A DNA stretch of 64,000 nt from the NCBI GenBank assembly GCA_948567375.1, contig OX419756.1:45982552-46046551 (forward strand), written 5' to 3'. This stretch comes from Lunularia cruciata (taxonomy: Eukaryota; Streptophyta; Marchantiopsida; Lunulariales; Lunulariaceae). A model generated the notes under the pieces. It ran no database searches and was not told the origin of the DNA. It was given only the letters and a program-made list of their open reading frames with translations. The position numbers and the translations under genes are program-made. Below, piece by piece: positions 11,795 through 22,616 of the stretch (position 1 is the stretch's first letter; every line of letters starts with the position of its first letter).

Positions 11795-13232
11795 TGCTAT
11801 GAACTCTTTAGGAGCCAAGATAAACTCTCTAGGAGGCAAGATAATGTTTTATGTAAAATTTTATATTAGGCAGAACAAGGCTATGAGAGCTCACTTGGAG
11901 AGAATATTAGGGAAGAAGAGGGCTGAACTTATGTTAGAGAACCAGAACCCAATTTTATACACTACAATTCATTATGATGTTTTTGATATGATAATATATA
12001 TACTATACACATGAGAGAATTTGGGGAGATTGTGTAAGGTGCATTGCAAATTTTGGGGATTTTGGTGATTTTGGGCAAAACCTCAAGTTTGAGATGTGGA
12101 CTTGAAAGTTTCATTGAAGATAGCTTGGATTATCCCTCAATTAGGACTTGCAATAATGGTAAGGGCTAATACATTCATTGAGCTAGAATTTTTAGAAGGC
12201 GGTAGGGTAAATTATTCTTACAAACTACACGCTCTTTGGAATTTTGTATAGACTTTGCCATTTCTTCAATCTTCACTAGGTTTGTTGGCCTAAGAATAAA
12301 GGAGATATTGTTCTTGCATAGGAAGTTATGAATTTCTAAAGTGAAGGGTATGGTTTTTAGACCAAATTTGAAAGATGTGTGCTGAATAGAGGGATACCCA
12401 AGCCAAATGGATCCATGAAAAGTGCTGAATTTTTAAGAGAGAAGACAACCTAAAGTGGTGATCAAGTGTAAATTTTTTCAAAGATCTTGGAGTTATAATT
12501 TGGGAAAATTGGTTGAAATTGTGAGGAGTGGTCATTTTAGGAGAGTTAAGTTCTCATGAATGAGGAGTGTAAGTTTGACCAAAAGTATGTTTGAGTGTTT
12601 AAACTCATCTTGGGAGTATAAAGGGCCATCATAAATGGAAATTAAGGTATATTATGGGTTAGAGTGATAGTAGTGGTTGATTTGAAGAAATGAGAGTTTA
12701 GAGTAGAATTTGAAGAGAGTGGTAAGAGGATTCAAAGACCTTCACTGTTTGGAAGAAAGAGTGATTCTAAGTGCTTTTTATGTAGAGAGAAGGAACACAA
12801 GGCAATTTCATATTTATTGAGTCTTGAGAACAAGAGATTGAGAGAAAGGAGAGGCTTACTTGACTTGGGATTGCATGTTGGACCTTCTTCACCAACATTG
12901 GGAGGGAGGAGATTTAGGACCAAGGAGTTGTGTGAGGTTTGTGGAGTGGAAGGAGTTCCAAAGAGCCATGAGTGTAAAGGAGCAATTACATTATTGGAGA
13001 CCTTAGTGAAGGATCTGAAAGAGAGTCATAGGATCACTATAGAGAAACTACCACATTCATCAAAATGTTCTCAAGATTAGTGATGGAGATAATCTTTCAA
13101 TTGATAGATAAAATATCCATGAGAGTTTGCTTAATTTGCACCTTTGGATTTGATCATGCCATAGAAATCATGGAGGAACCTGAACCCTTTGTACTACCTT
13201 GAGTGGACTACTCTCAAATGGTGCTAGTATTG
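11795..13232 (+). other. Leader of B1
   Basis: This stretch between LTR and gag is shared with B2, where it is found reverse-complemented at 53122-54010 and 46.9-47.48 kb. Its first 0.9 kb looks non-coding. An extra ORF with zinc-binding motifs lies at about 12.76-13.08 kb (separate entry). Confidence 0.55.
12764..13082 (+). pseudogene. Extra ORF with zinc knuckle upstream of gag (B1)
   Basis: The frame reads KCFLCREKEHKAISY, a CX2CX4HX4C knuckle with the last Cys changed to Tyr. It continues RGLLDLGLHVGPSSP, then LCEVCGVEGVPKSHEC (a second Cys/His cluster), and ends after TLVKDL and SSKCSQD. The same protein is found at the same place in B2 (minus, about 47.39-47.05 kb: REKEHKASSY, RGLLDLGLHVGPSSP, GHECSGV, TLVKDF, ASSQDW), and both copies have a TGA shortly after the SQD motif. 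Conservation between two old copies suggests it was once coding. It is separate from the true gag knuckle near 14.9 kb. Some Tat-lineage elements (Ogre) carry an ORF before gag, which may be comparable; I do not claim homology. Confidence 0.5.
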
Positions 13233-13980
13233 TGTAATACCAAGAGCTAACCATATGATCTAGATGTGCAATTTGTTTTGGTAACATCTGGAATGATGTT
13301 ATACATGATGGTCAAAATAGATCAGATAGAAGTATCACCAAAATATTACTTTTATTAATAGGGAAAAAACCAAAATAGACTTGAAAACCTTAGAACCAAT
13401 AACTAGACATATGATTTAAAGATGAGAATTGGTTTGGTAACATCTAGAAAGATGTTACACATGATGGACTAAATATATCAGAAAGAGATATCACCAAAAG
13501 GGGACTTCTACTAATAGAGTAGGAACCAACATGGCTGAAATCTTTGAAGGCAATTTTGGAGGCCTAAACGGATGAATTAGGCCTCAAAAAAGTAGAGATT
13601 CCTTCCCCAAATGGAAGAAAGGCTGGCCTTCCCTTCCCTTGGGTTTGTCTCATTGAGAGCTTTCCAACGGTACCTCACCCACATGATTATGAGATTTCTA
13701 TAGGAAGATTCCCTAAAAGATTCCCTAAAAGATTCACTTTGGTCAAAGCTTGTTTGACCAACCAAATAGGACCAAGCCCGACATGTCACCCATCTAAGTA
13801 AGTAATCCAAGGGTGGAGCTTGCTGACATATCACTTACCTATGTGCCTAATCCTATGGTGGAGCTTCCTTTGAGGAGATCCTCTTTTCTATATAATAAAG
13901 AGAAGGTGCTCCTTTGGGGCATCGGATGATTGAGTATGAAATCTGTGTTTTCTCTCTTCTCTTGTCCTCATAGTATTACA
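13233..13980 (+). mobile_element. Solo LTR of family A inside B1 leader
   Basis: It begins TGTAATACCAAG and ends GTATTACA, so the ends are short inverted repeats with TG...CA. Flanks TATTG (13228-13232) and AATTG (13981-13985) are a 5-bp target duplication with one change. The same leader in B2 has no insertion: near 46.88 kb the reverse strand reads GTGTTAGTCGTGTACATACT straight through. A TATATAATAA box lies at about 13889. It has an internal tandem duplication of about 157 bp, as does the copy at 42395. No internal element region remains, so it is a product of LTR-LTR recombination. Confidence 0.85.
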
Positions 13981-14079
13981 AATTGTATATACTCTATTAG
14001 TTATAGGGTGAGAAAGAAAATAAACAAAAAGATAAAAATAAATAAAATAAAGAGTGGAGAAAGGTAGTGAGAGGCTAAG

Positions 14080-15110
14080 ATGGAGAAACTTTTGGTTTTC
14101 TTTGGCAAGAATGGAGAGGATGTGAAGGAATTTGCAAGAGACTTCAAGAAGGTTTGCATAGGAAAAAATGAGAAGAGGACGAATAATTGGGCCTCATTAC
14201 TACCAGATTTCTTTGAGGATGCAACTCTCACATGATATGAGTCAAAATACCAAAAGAGAGAGGATAAATGGGCAAGATGAGCCTTTGGAGATTTTGACTA
14301 TAACACTCATTGAGAACTTTTCTTCTAGATGATAATTATGGAAGATTGATGAGTGAAGTTACTTTCCTCAAATAGGGAGATGGAAAGAAAGTGAGAGTCT
14401 ATACAGGAAGAGTGGAGAAGTTAAAGTCTAGGTTCCACATAGTATTGAGGAGTGGGGATGATTTGGAGTTTACCATGATTAGGTTAGGAGCAATGCTCAC
14501 CAAGAATTTTGTGGGAGGGTTGAAACCATAAATTCAAAGCAAACTTCCAAGGTAGAAGCTATCAAGATTGCACTTTGTGTGGAGAGTTTGGAAGGATATG
14601 AGAGTGATTTGGTGATGAAAGAGGTTGTATATCCTCCACAATCTAAAAGTATGGTAGTGCTTCTAATCCTTTGATGGTAAAATATGGCACCACAAGTAGT
14701 AGTTTATCTTGTTCTTGCACCTCTACCAAAAGATTCCCTTCAAACTATCATGGAGCAACTTGCAAATCTCAAGATCAATGTAGTGCAACTATGAGAGAAG
14801 AGAGAAGTGGACCAAAATGCTAAGAGAAAGCCTAGGGGTTATGGAAAATATCTATATAGAGAAAGCCAACCAACTAGCAATTTCAATAATTGAAATTTTT
14901 TTGGGTGTGGAGGTGGAGGTCACATCCAAAGGAATTACCCAAATCCCATTTACCATGGAGGAAGGGTTATGAGAGGGAAAATAGAAAGAAGGAGTAAGGT
15001 GGTGTAGCTCAAGTACCTCCTTTGCAAAATAGAGGTAAGGGGATAACATCCATAAATGTGGTGAAGAGCAAGTATGAGAAGGGGGAATGCTCAAACTCCA
15101 AAGGTCCTAA
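14080..15110 (+). pseudogene. gag of B1
   Basis: Readable in pieces: NWASLLPDFFEDATLT, YESKYQKRED, and near the end FFGCGGGGHIQRNYPNP, a decayed CCHC zinc knuckle (about 14.9 kb). The same gag is found in B2 on the minus strand (46732-45802) in better condition. Gag forms the particle that packages element RNA. Many stops and at least one deletion (around 14.53 kb, where a stretch before the Lys/Glu-rich part is missing) make it dead. Confidence 0.65.
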
Positions 15111-16542
15111 CTTGGAACTTTTGACACATGAGAAGAAAGAAACCCATTTTGTAGATGATATAAAATCTTCTCAAGAATGCACTCCTAATTAAGATAGTCC
15201 AATGCTCACAAGCATTACTTGCAATACTAGTTCAACACCATCAACAAAGACTTCAAGGAAGAAGTTGGAGATGGATGATTTCTTGATCTCAAAGTAACAA
15301 TGGGGCTACAATGTGTTGGAGGATGTTGGTAGTCATAGGGCCAACATCATAGTGGGTCAAATAATTGCTTTAAATCCTATCTTAAGGAAGGAGCTTAGGA
15401 GTGATTTGAGTTCTATAAGGATCAAGAGAAAGAAGAAAGCAAAGGTTCCCATATCAATGGGGGTGGTGGATGCAAAACCAACACCATGAGAGGCTTATGA
15501 ATATGCCTCCAAAAATGATGCAAAGATGAAGGGGCACAACATCAAGGATGCACTTGTTGACGGAGGATGTATAATCAATGCCATGTTAAAGAAGGTAATG
15601 AAGAAGTTGGATATGATACCCTCTAAACATTCAACATTTGTAATGAGCATGAAAAACAAGCAACATGTTTGATTGGTGGGTGTGATGGACAAGGTGGTAA
15701 GGTTTGGATACAAGAGTTCAAAATCTTATGACTTTCCAAGTTTAGGGTTTAGGGTTCTAAATTATGATTTTCCACTAGGGAGGCCATGGTTGAGAGTAGC
15801 TTGAACAATTGATTGATGGAACAAAGGATACTTAAGAATTGGGCCATCAAACCATTAGGTTATAGTTCCTATATGCAACACCAACCACCCTTCATATTCA
15901 AATACACCATCTTTTGATTATTGAAGATCAAATTCAGAAGAAGGAGCTTCAAGTGTGGACATAAGTATGGAAGAAGAGACCTCATCAGAGAAGGATCACT
16001 TTGAATCTACTTTAGATGTGCATCCCTTGTGTGCTATGGACTTTTTGACTAAGCTAGAGGTTTTGAAGGACCTTGATAAATCACCATTGACACCAAATGA
16101 GATAGATAGGAGACTATTTCTCCTCAAGTATGGTCCAAATGTTATTAAGGAGGAGAAGGTAAGATTTGAGGAGATTTTCTATAAGTTTATCCATGTGTTT
16201 GCTTTTAGTTACAAGGATCTCAAGGAAGTCCTTGGAAGAGCATCAAATAAATGTAGAGTCACATGCAAGACCAATCTACCAAAAGCAATGTCGCATTAGC
16301 CCACCGACAGCTTTGGTTGTGAAGGAAGAGATTGAAACGCTGAGTTTATATTTTGAGGTAGAGAATTCAAAATGGGTGTTTCTAATTGTGATTATGAACA
16401 AGAAGAATGGCAAGCTTTGTGTATATGTTCATTACAAGAAGCTCATTGTTGTTACCAAGAAGGACTTATACTCTTGCCATTCATTGATGAGATCTTGGAG
16501 GAGGTTGTGGATCATGAGAAGTATAGTTTTGGAGATGGTTAT
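15110..16542 (+). pseudogene. Protease and N-terminal RT of B1
   Basis: After a Ser/Thr-rich linker, LEMDDFLISK and ALNPILRKE lead into the protease region (HNIKDALVDGG at about 15.54 kb, an Asp-Gly-Gly version of the usual Asp-Ser/Thr-Gly). The frame from 15955 (MDISMEEETSSEKD) to 16299 covers the protease-RT linker, and RT fingers follow to SFGDGY at 16542. There the coding region is cut by C1. Stops and shifts are spread along it. Confidence 0.65.
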
Positions 16543-16968
16543 TATAACAATATAGAGTTTAGTGGTCAAGTCATTCAGGGCTAATGAAGTAGTGAATTGG
16601 TCAAATTAGCCTAGAATATTCTAGAAGTATCTAGGAATCTTCTTGGGAAACTTCCCACGAGCTTAGCTTGCACTCCAAGTAGGTAGTTTCTAGAAGGAAG
16701 CTTCTAAAAGCTTCCAACTAACTTAGCTTGTACGCCAAGTAGGCGGCTTCAAGAAGGATGCTTCTTGAGAAGCTTCCCAATTAACTTGGCTTGCACTCCA
16801 AGAAAGCGGCTCAAGAAAGCTTCTTGAAAAGCTTCTCAAGAGCTTTGTATGCTACCTATAAATACAAGAGCCAAAGCTGATGCTAGGCATTTGGATTTTT
16901 CACACATTCAAGTGTCTCAATGTGATCTTCCATTCTCTTATTTCTCTCCTTGATCTTGGTCTTTTACA
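16543..16968 (+). repeat. 5' LTR of C1
   Basis: It starts TATAACAATATAG (TGTAACAATGTGG in the younger C2) and ends GGTCTTTTACA. It contains the heat-shock-element-like AGAATATTCTAGAAG near 16.617 kb, several worn GAAGCTTC blocks, and a TATAAATA box at about 16857-16864. Confidence 0.85.
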
Positions 16969-16983
16969 TTGGTATCAGAACAA
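16969..16983 (+). promoter_or_regulatory. Primer binding site of C1
   Basis: TTGGTATCAGAAC directly follows the LTR. TGGTATCAGAGC is the standard plant initiator Met-tRNA primer site; C1 has one change. Confidence 0.8.
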
Positions 16984-17230
16984 GAATAAGATGAATGGAA
17001 TTTATGGACCACCAAATCCAATTTTGCCAAACCATTGGGATTTTTGTGTCTACCAAGCATCATTTCACATAATTCATCACCTCATGCTTTGAACAGGATT
17101 TTATGCATATGATCACCTTGTCTAAGGAACCCTTGGTGCTTTTGGTTGTAACTCATGGAGAACGGTGGACATGTTGCATCCATGTGTTAATAAACTAGAT
17201 AGATTGGGGATAGAGTGATATAGTAGAAGC

Positions 17231-18164
17231 CATGGCGACAATGCTTGAAGTTATCCTTGCTATGCAACAAGCAAACCAAGCACCTTAATCAATTGTTGGA
17301 TGAACAAGACCGTCATAGACAAGAGCAAGTAGAGAGAGCACCAATTTGAGAAGGAGTAGAGCAAATCCAATTTCCAAAGCCTAAGGTATTTGAAGGCAAG
17401 ATCCTTTTGGATGGGGTGGAAATTTTTGTGTTTGATAGTGAACATTACTTTGAAGCAACAAAATTTCAAGATGAATGAAGACAAATTCTATTGGCCTCAA
17501 GCCAATTGGATATAGTGGCTAAATTATGGTGGCAATTTAGAGTGGAACAAGCTGAGTGGAAATTTGTCATGCCAATCTTGACATGGGAAGAATTCAAGAG
17601 TGCACTAATTGGGTGGTTCTAAGCTATAAATGCCACATGGGTGGCACAAGATAAGTTGGTAGAATTGAAGCAAATTGGCTTGGTAAGAAGCTATATCACT
17701 CAATTCTAGAACACCATTATGCAAATCCTGGATATACTAGATGGAGAAGCTTTAGATCACTTTGTGAGAGGCTTGAAGTCCCACACCAGATTCAAAGTGA
17801 CTATGTGTGAGCCCAAAGACTTGGAAGAAGCCATGCAATTGGCTAAGCAATTTGATTCCTTGGTTGTGACAAGTTGGTTTTGACTTTGGCCTTCCCTAAA
17901 CCCACCTACACATTACACACATGTGGAAGAGCCAACACCAATGGAGATTGATGCCATCCAACAAAGACCACTTGGCACAATAGATCTTGAAAGATTACGA
18001 CAAAATGGTGTATGTTTCTATTATTGCAAAATTGGACAACCCATTGCAAAGTGTCCACTCAAGAATGAGTGACCTTGACAAGTTGCCCAAATAGAATTTG
18101 TGGAGCGGCATGATCAAGGAAATGAGGAATCGTAATAGAAGATTTTGAGCCACTTATTGGGAAC
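17231..18164 (+). pseudogene. gag of C1
   Basis: The frame opens MATMLEVILAMQQ-like at 17231 with an early shift. It continues with FPKPKVFEGK-type, LKQIGLVRSYITQF-type and LAKQFDSLV-type segments, and a knuckle reading CFYYCKIGQPIAKC (CCHC with an inserted Tyr and the His lost). Numerous stops make it a pseudogene. C2 gives the cleaner version. Confidence 0.65.
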
Positions 18165-20992
18165 TTGATTAGTCCCAATAAGATTGAAAGCTTGACCTAT
18201 GCAAGTTTGTTTCACTTGCAGGGTATGATATTTGATTGTGGTTATAGGATTTTGGTTGATTCTAGAAGTTCAAAGAATTACATGTTTATACAATTAGCAA
18301 AGGAATTGGGTATTCCTATCAAGCCAATAATTGTAAATAGATTGATGATGGTAGATGGTAGAAAGGGTTTTGCATTCCGTACCTTGCATCTTGTTACCTT
18401 CAAGATTGGGAAGGAGTATTTGGAGTGTATGAGGTTTGTAGTGGCACCTCTACATTATGATCTCAATCTAGACCTACCTTGGCTTGATCGTCATAAGATT
18501 CAATTTGATTGGACCCAATGAAAAATTCAAGTACAACACCAAGGTAGGAATTTCTGATTAGGTTGTTTGACACCTTTGAGTAAGACACCTAAGGATAGTC
18601 AATCCTAAGATGGGAAGTTTGTTAGTGAAGCAACTATGGAGCAAGCTTTGGAGGAAGATAAGTATATTTTTGCAATGTAGATCGAGTCAATTGCACAAGG
18701 AGAATCTGAGGAGAGTCAAGAGCCTCATCAAGCATTGGTTGAACAAATAGTTCAGGAGTTTGTGGACTTTTTTTTGGATGATCTGCCAAAGGGATTACAC
18801 TTTGATCGTGGTATGCACTTCAAGATTGAGTTAGTACCAAGGAGTACTCCAATGAGTAGACCCATCTATTGGCTCTCACCAAAGGTGATGGAGGAGTTAT
18901 GAACAACACTTACAAAGTTGTTAGAGAAGGATTTCATATGACATAGTACATCTTCTTGGGGAGCACCGGTACTATTTGTTCCAAAGAAAAATGGAAGACT
19001 TTGTTTTTGTATTGATTACCATGGGCTCAATAAATAGCAATTGATGACTTGTTTGATCAATTGAGTGGAGCACGATACTTCTCTAAGTTGGATCTTTGTA
19101 GTAACTATTGGAAAATTATTATTGATAAGGAGGATGTGCAAAAGATTGCCTTTTGCACAAGGTATGGACATTTTGAGTGGAGAGTTTTGCCTTTTGGGCT
19201 CACTAATGCTTTAGTAGTCTTCATGGATCAGATGCATTGGGTGTTGGATGGATTGTTGGATTGGTATATGGTGGTGTTCTTGGATGATATCTTAATCTAT
19301 AGCAAGACAAAGGCAAAACATGTGAATCACGTACAAGAAGTCCTAAGACAACTACAATAGTGGAAGTTTTATTGCAAGAAGTCAAAGTGTGCCTTTTGGC
19401 AGAAGGAAATTACCTTCTTGGGTCATAGGATCTCATCTGAGGAGCTCAAGATGGAAGTGGAAAAAATCAAGGCCATCATTGATTGGCCTACTCCAAAGGA
19501 TGCTATTGAAGTACAGGCATTTAATGGATTGGCTAGTTTTTATCAATGGTTCATCCACTAGTAAGCTCATGTGGCCGCACCATTGACCAATCTCTTGGAG
19601 AAGAACTTGAGCTTTCAATGGGCTAACAACACAAAGAAGCATTCTAGAAGTTGAAACATATGGTGACTTCAAGGCTAATTCTTCAAACATATGATCCTTG
19701 ACTACCATGTGCAGTTGATTTTGATGCTTCTAACTTTGCAATTGGAATCATGTTGCAACAAGAATTCATTGATGGATTACATCCCATTGCCTTTTTGTCT
19801 TGTAGACTAATACAAAAAAAAAGAAATTACTCTACTTGAGATCAAGAACAACTAGCAATGGTATATTTCCCAAGGTATGGAGGCATTATCTCTTGGGGAA
19901 ACAAGTGGTCATGCAAATTGATCACAAACCCTTATTCCAGACATTACATTTGGAACATATGAAGAGTTGATATCATCAATAGGAGGAACAACTACAATTG
20001 TTTGACATCAAACTTGAGTACAAACCTGATTGGTTCCATGTCATACTTGATGTCCTATCATGATGACCTGAATTGAAATCTTTTTCTTTCATCATGGCGG
20101 CAATTACAATGGTGTCAATTGACTCCAAGGTCCAAATTAAGTTTGGGACAGCCCTACAACAAGATCCATTCTTTCATATGGTACAAGGGCATCTTGCAAC
20201 CAACAACAAGGAGTAAAACACCTTTTCCTTCAAGGAAGGCCTTCTATTTCATGAGGACTGAATCTATGTTCTATCCAAGGGTGATCTCCAACTTGTATGC
20301 CTCCAAGAAGCCCACGAATTACCAATTGTTGGTCACATGGATGTAGATAAGACCTTGGGTTACTCTTCAATGCCAATGGTGGTGGCCCAACATGACACAA
20401 GATGTCCAAGAGATTATTTGATCATGTGAGAGCTGCCAATGCAACAAAGCCAACAACCAAAAACTGAGTGGACTCCTTCAACTACTTCCCATTCCATTTG
20501 CTCGATGGGAACACACGAGCTTGAATATCATCACATCCTTGCCCAAGACAGCAAGATCACACAACGATTGTGGTGTTTGTAGATAAGCTTAGTAAGCAAA
20601 TCCACTTGGCACCAACCTTTGATACCATGGATGCTCTAACATTAGCACAACTTTACTTCAATAATGTCTTTAAGCATCATGGGATGCTGTGTGTACTCAT
20701 CTCCAACCGTGATTCTTGATTCACTGGAAAGTTTTGGCAAGCACTCTTCTAGATACTCGGCACCAAGCTTACTTTGTCCATGGCCTATCATCTTCAAATT
20801 GATGGAGACACTAAACATGCAAATTGCACCTTGGAGGATATTCTTTGTGCCTTTGTCAACGTTCACCACACCAATTGGGATGAATGTCTTGTAGCTACAG
20901 AGTTTGCATACAATAGCTCCAAATAGGCAAACACCAAATTCTCTCCTTTCTTTCTCAATTTTGGCCAAGATCCACTTGTTTCAGATTCCCTT
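18165..20992 (+). pseudogene. pol of C1, protease to integrase core
   Basis: Protease is in the open stretch 18165-18521 (ILVDSRSSKNYMF; the Asp-Ser-Gly is Asp-Ser-Arg). RT is in 18.8-19.36 kb with open stretch 19049-19360 ([21 protein letters not shown]). RNase H is near 19.7-19.95 kb (VDFDASNFAIGI). Integrase zinc and core segments span 20.25-20.99 kb. Only one copy of the 60-bp linker repeat of this family is present (about 18.6-18.66 kb). The reading frame is broken many times, and C2 interrupts it at 20992. Confidence 0.7.
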
Positions 20993-21414
20993 TGTAACAA
21001 TGTGGAGTTTAGTGACAAAGTTAGTCGGGCTTACGAAGTAGAGAATAAGACAAAATAGCCTAGAATATTCTAGAAGCATCTAAGAAGCTTCTTAGGAAGC
21101 TTCCCAACTACTTAACTTGCGCTCTAAGCAGGTAGCTTCTAGACGGAAGCTTCTAGAAGCTTCTAACTAGCTTAGCTTGCACGCCAAGTAGGCGGCTTCT
21201 AGAAGGAAGCTTCTGAGAAGCTTCCTAGTTAACTTGGCCTGTACTCCAAGAAAGCGGCTCAAGGAAGCTTCTTGAGAAGCTTCAAGGGTCTTGTATGCTA
21301 CCTATAAATACCAAGGCCGAAGCTCATGCTAGGCATTTGGAGTTTTCCCTCATTCTAGTGTCCCAATGTGAGTTTCCATTCTCCTATTTCTCTCCTCCGT
21401 TTCGGTCTTTTACA
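20993..21414 (+). repeat. 5' LTR of C2 with heat-shock-element arrays
   Basis: TGTAACAATGTGG to CTTTTACA, 422 bp. It holds AGAATATTCTAGAAGC (about 21062-21077), a perfect four-unit GAAgcTTCtaGAAgcTTC (21146-21163), further GAAGCTTC blocks down to about 21280, and the TATA box CCTATAAATA (21301-21310). The nnGAAnnTTC pattern is the plant heat-shock-factor binding consensus. Confidence 0.9.
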
Positions 21415-21430
21415 TTGGTATCAGAGCAGG
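21415..21430 (+). promoter_or_regulatory. Primer binding site of C2
   Basis: TTGGTATCAGAGCAGG follows the LTR at once. It matches the 3' end complement of initiator Met-tRNA (TGGTATCAGAGC), the usual primer for plant Ty3/gypsy and Ty1/copia elements. Confidence 0.9.
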
Positions 21431-21685
21431 AATAGGATGGATGGAATTTATGGACCACCAAATCCACTTCCGCCAAACCATTGGGACTTTCATGTCCAGA
21501 TATTACCAAAGCATCGGTTCACACAATTCATCACCTCACGCTTTGGGCAGGATTTTCTACATATGATCACCGTGTCAAAGGAACCCTTGATACTTCCAAT
21601 TGTAACTTATGGAGAGCGGTGGACGTGTTGTATCTATGTGTTAATTAACTAGATAAATTGAGGGTAGTGGAATAGAGTAGTAGCA

Positions 21686-22616
21686 ATGGCGGCAATACCA
21701 AATGTTATCCTTGCAATGCAACAACAAATCGAGCATCTTACTCAATTGTTGGATGAACGAGACCAGCAACGACGAGAACAAGTAGACAGAGCGCCAGTTC
21801 AAGATGGAGAAGATCGCATTTGATTTCCGAAACCCAAGGTGTTTGAAGGCAAGAATCTTCCAGGCATAGTGGAGAATTTTGTGTTTGACTGTGAACGTTA
21901 ATTTGAAGCCACCAATCTTCAAGATGAGCGGAAACAAATTCTCTTGGCTTCTAGCCAATTGGATGGCATGGCAAAACTTTGGTGGCGATTCCAAGTAGAA
22001 AGAGCTGAACGACAAATTGTTACACGGATTTTGACATGGGCAGAATTCAAGGATGCAATACTTGGTCGATTTTAGACTATAAATGCCACCCGAGCTGCAC
22101 GAGATAAATTGGCGGAGTTGAGGCAGATTGGCTCAGTGAGAAGCTACATCACACAATTTCAGAATATCATCATGCAAATTCCAGATTTCCAAGAAGGTGA
22201 AGTTTTGGATCGATTTGTGCGAGGATTGAAGTCACAAACCAGATTGGAGGTGACCATGCAAGAACCACAAACCGTAAAAGAAGCCATGCAATTGGCTGAG
22301 CGTTTTGATTCCTTAGTTGCAACAACTTGGCCTCGACCTTGACCTACACAAAACCTACCAGTACCACGAGTGGAAGAACCGGTACCAATGGAGATTGATG
22401 CTATCCAACAAAGACCACTTGGCACAGTAGATAGAGAAAGATTACAACAAAATGGAGGTTGCTTTTATTGTCGCCAAGTTGGACATCCCATTGCTGAATG
22501 TCCACGCAAGAATGCATGACCTCGACAAGTTGCCCAAGTGGAGGTTGTGGAGCGGAATGATCAAGGAAATGAAGAATCCCAGTAGGAGATTTTGAGCCGC
22601 CTACTGGGAGCTTGAT
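21686..22616 (+). pseudogene. gag of C2
   Basis: Starts MAAIPNVILAMQQQ at 21686. It runs through FPKPKVFEGKN and the open stretch 22109-22342 (LRQIGSVRSYITQF), then the knuckle CFYCRQVGHPIAEC (22460-22501, intact CX2CX4HX4C). Capsid segments match the retrotransposon gag family used by chromoviruses. Stops, mostly TGA where CGA is expected, lie after RI, GRF, RP and NA. The gag frame ends at TGA after LLGA (about 22614), while protease is read in the -1 frame. Confidence 0.85.

Noticed and set aside
20993-21414. AAGCTT-rich LTR stretch as a tandem satellite
   Set aside because: The units are inverted and irregularly spaced within one LTR, and are kept at the same positions in all family C LTRs, so they are promoter structure and not satellite DNA.
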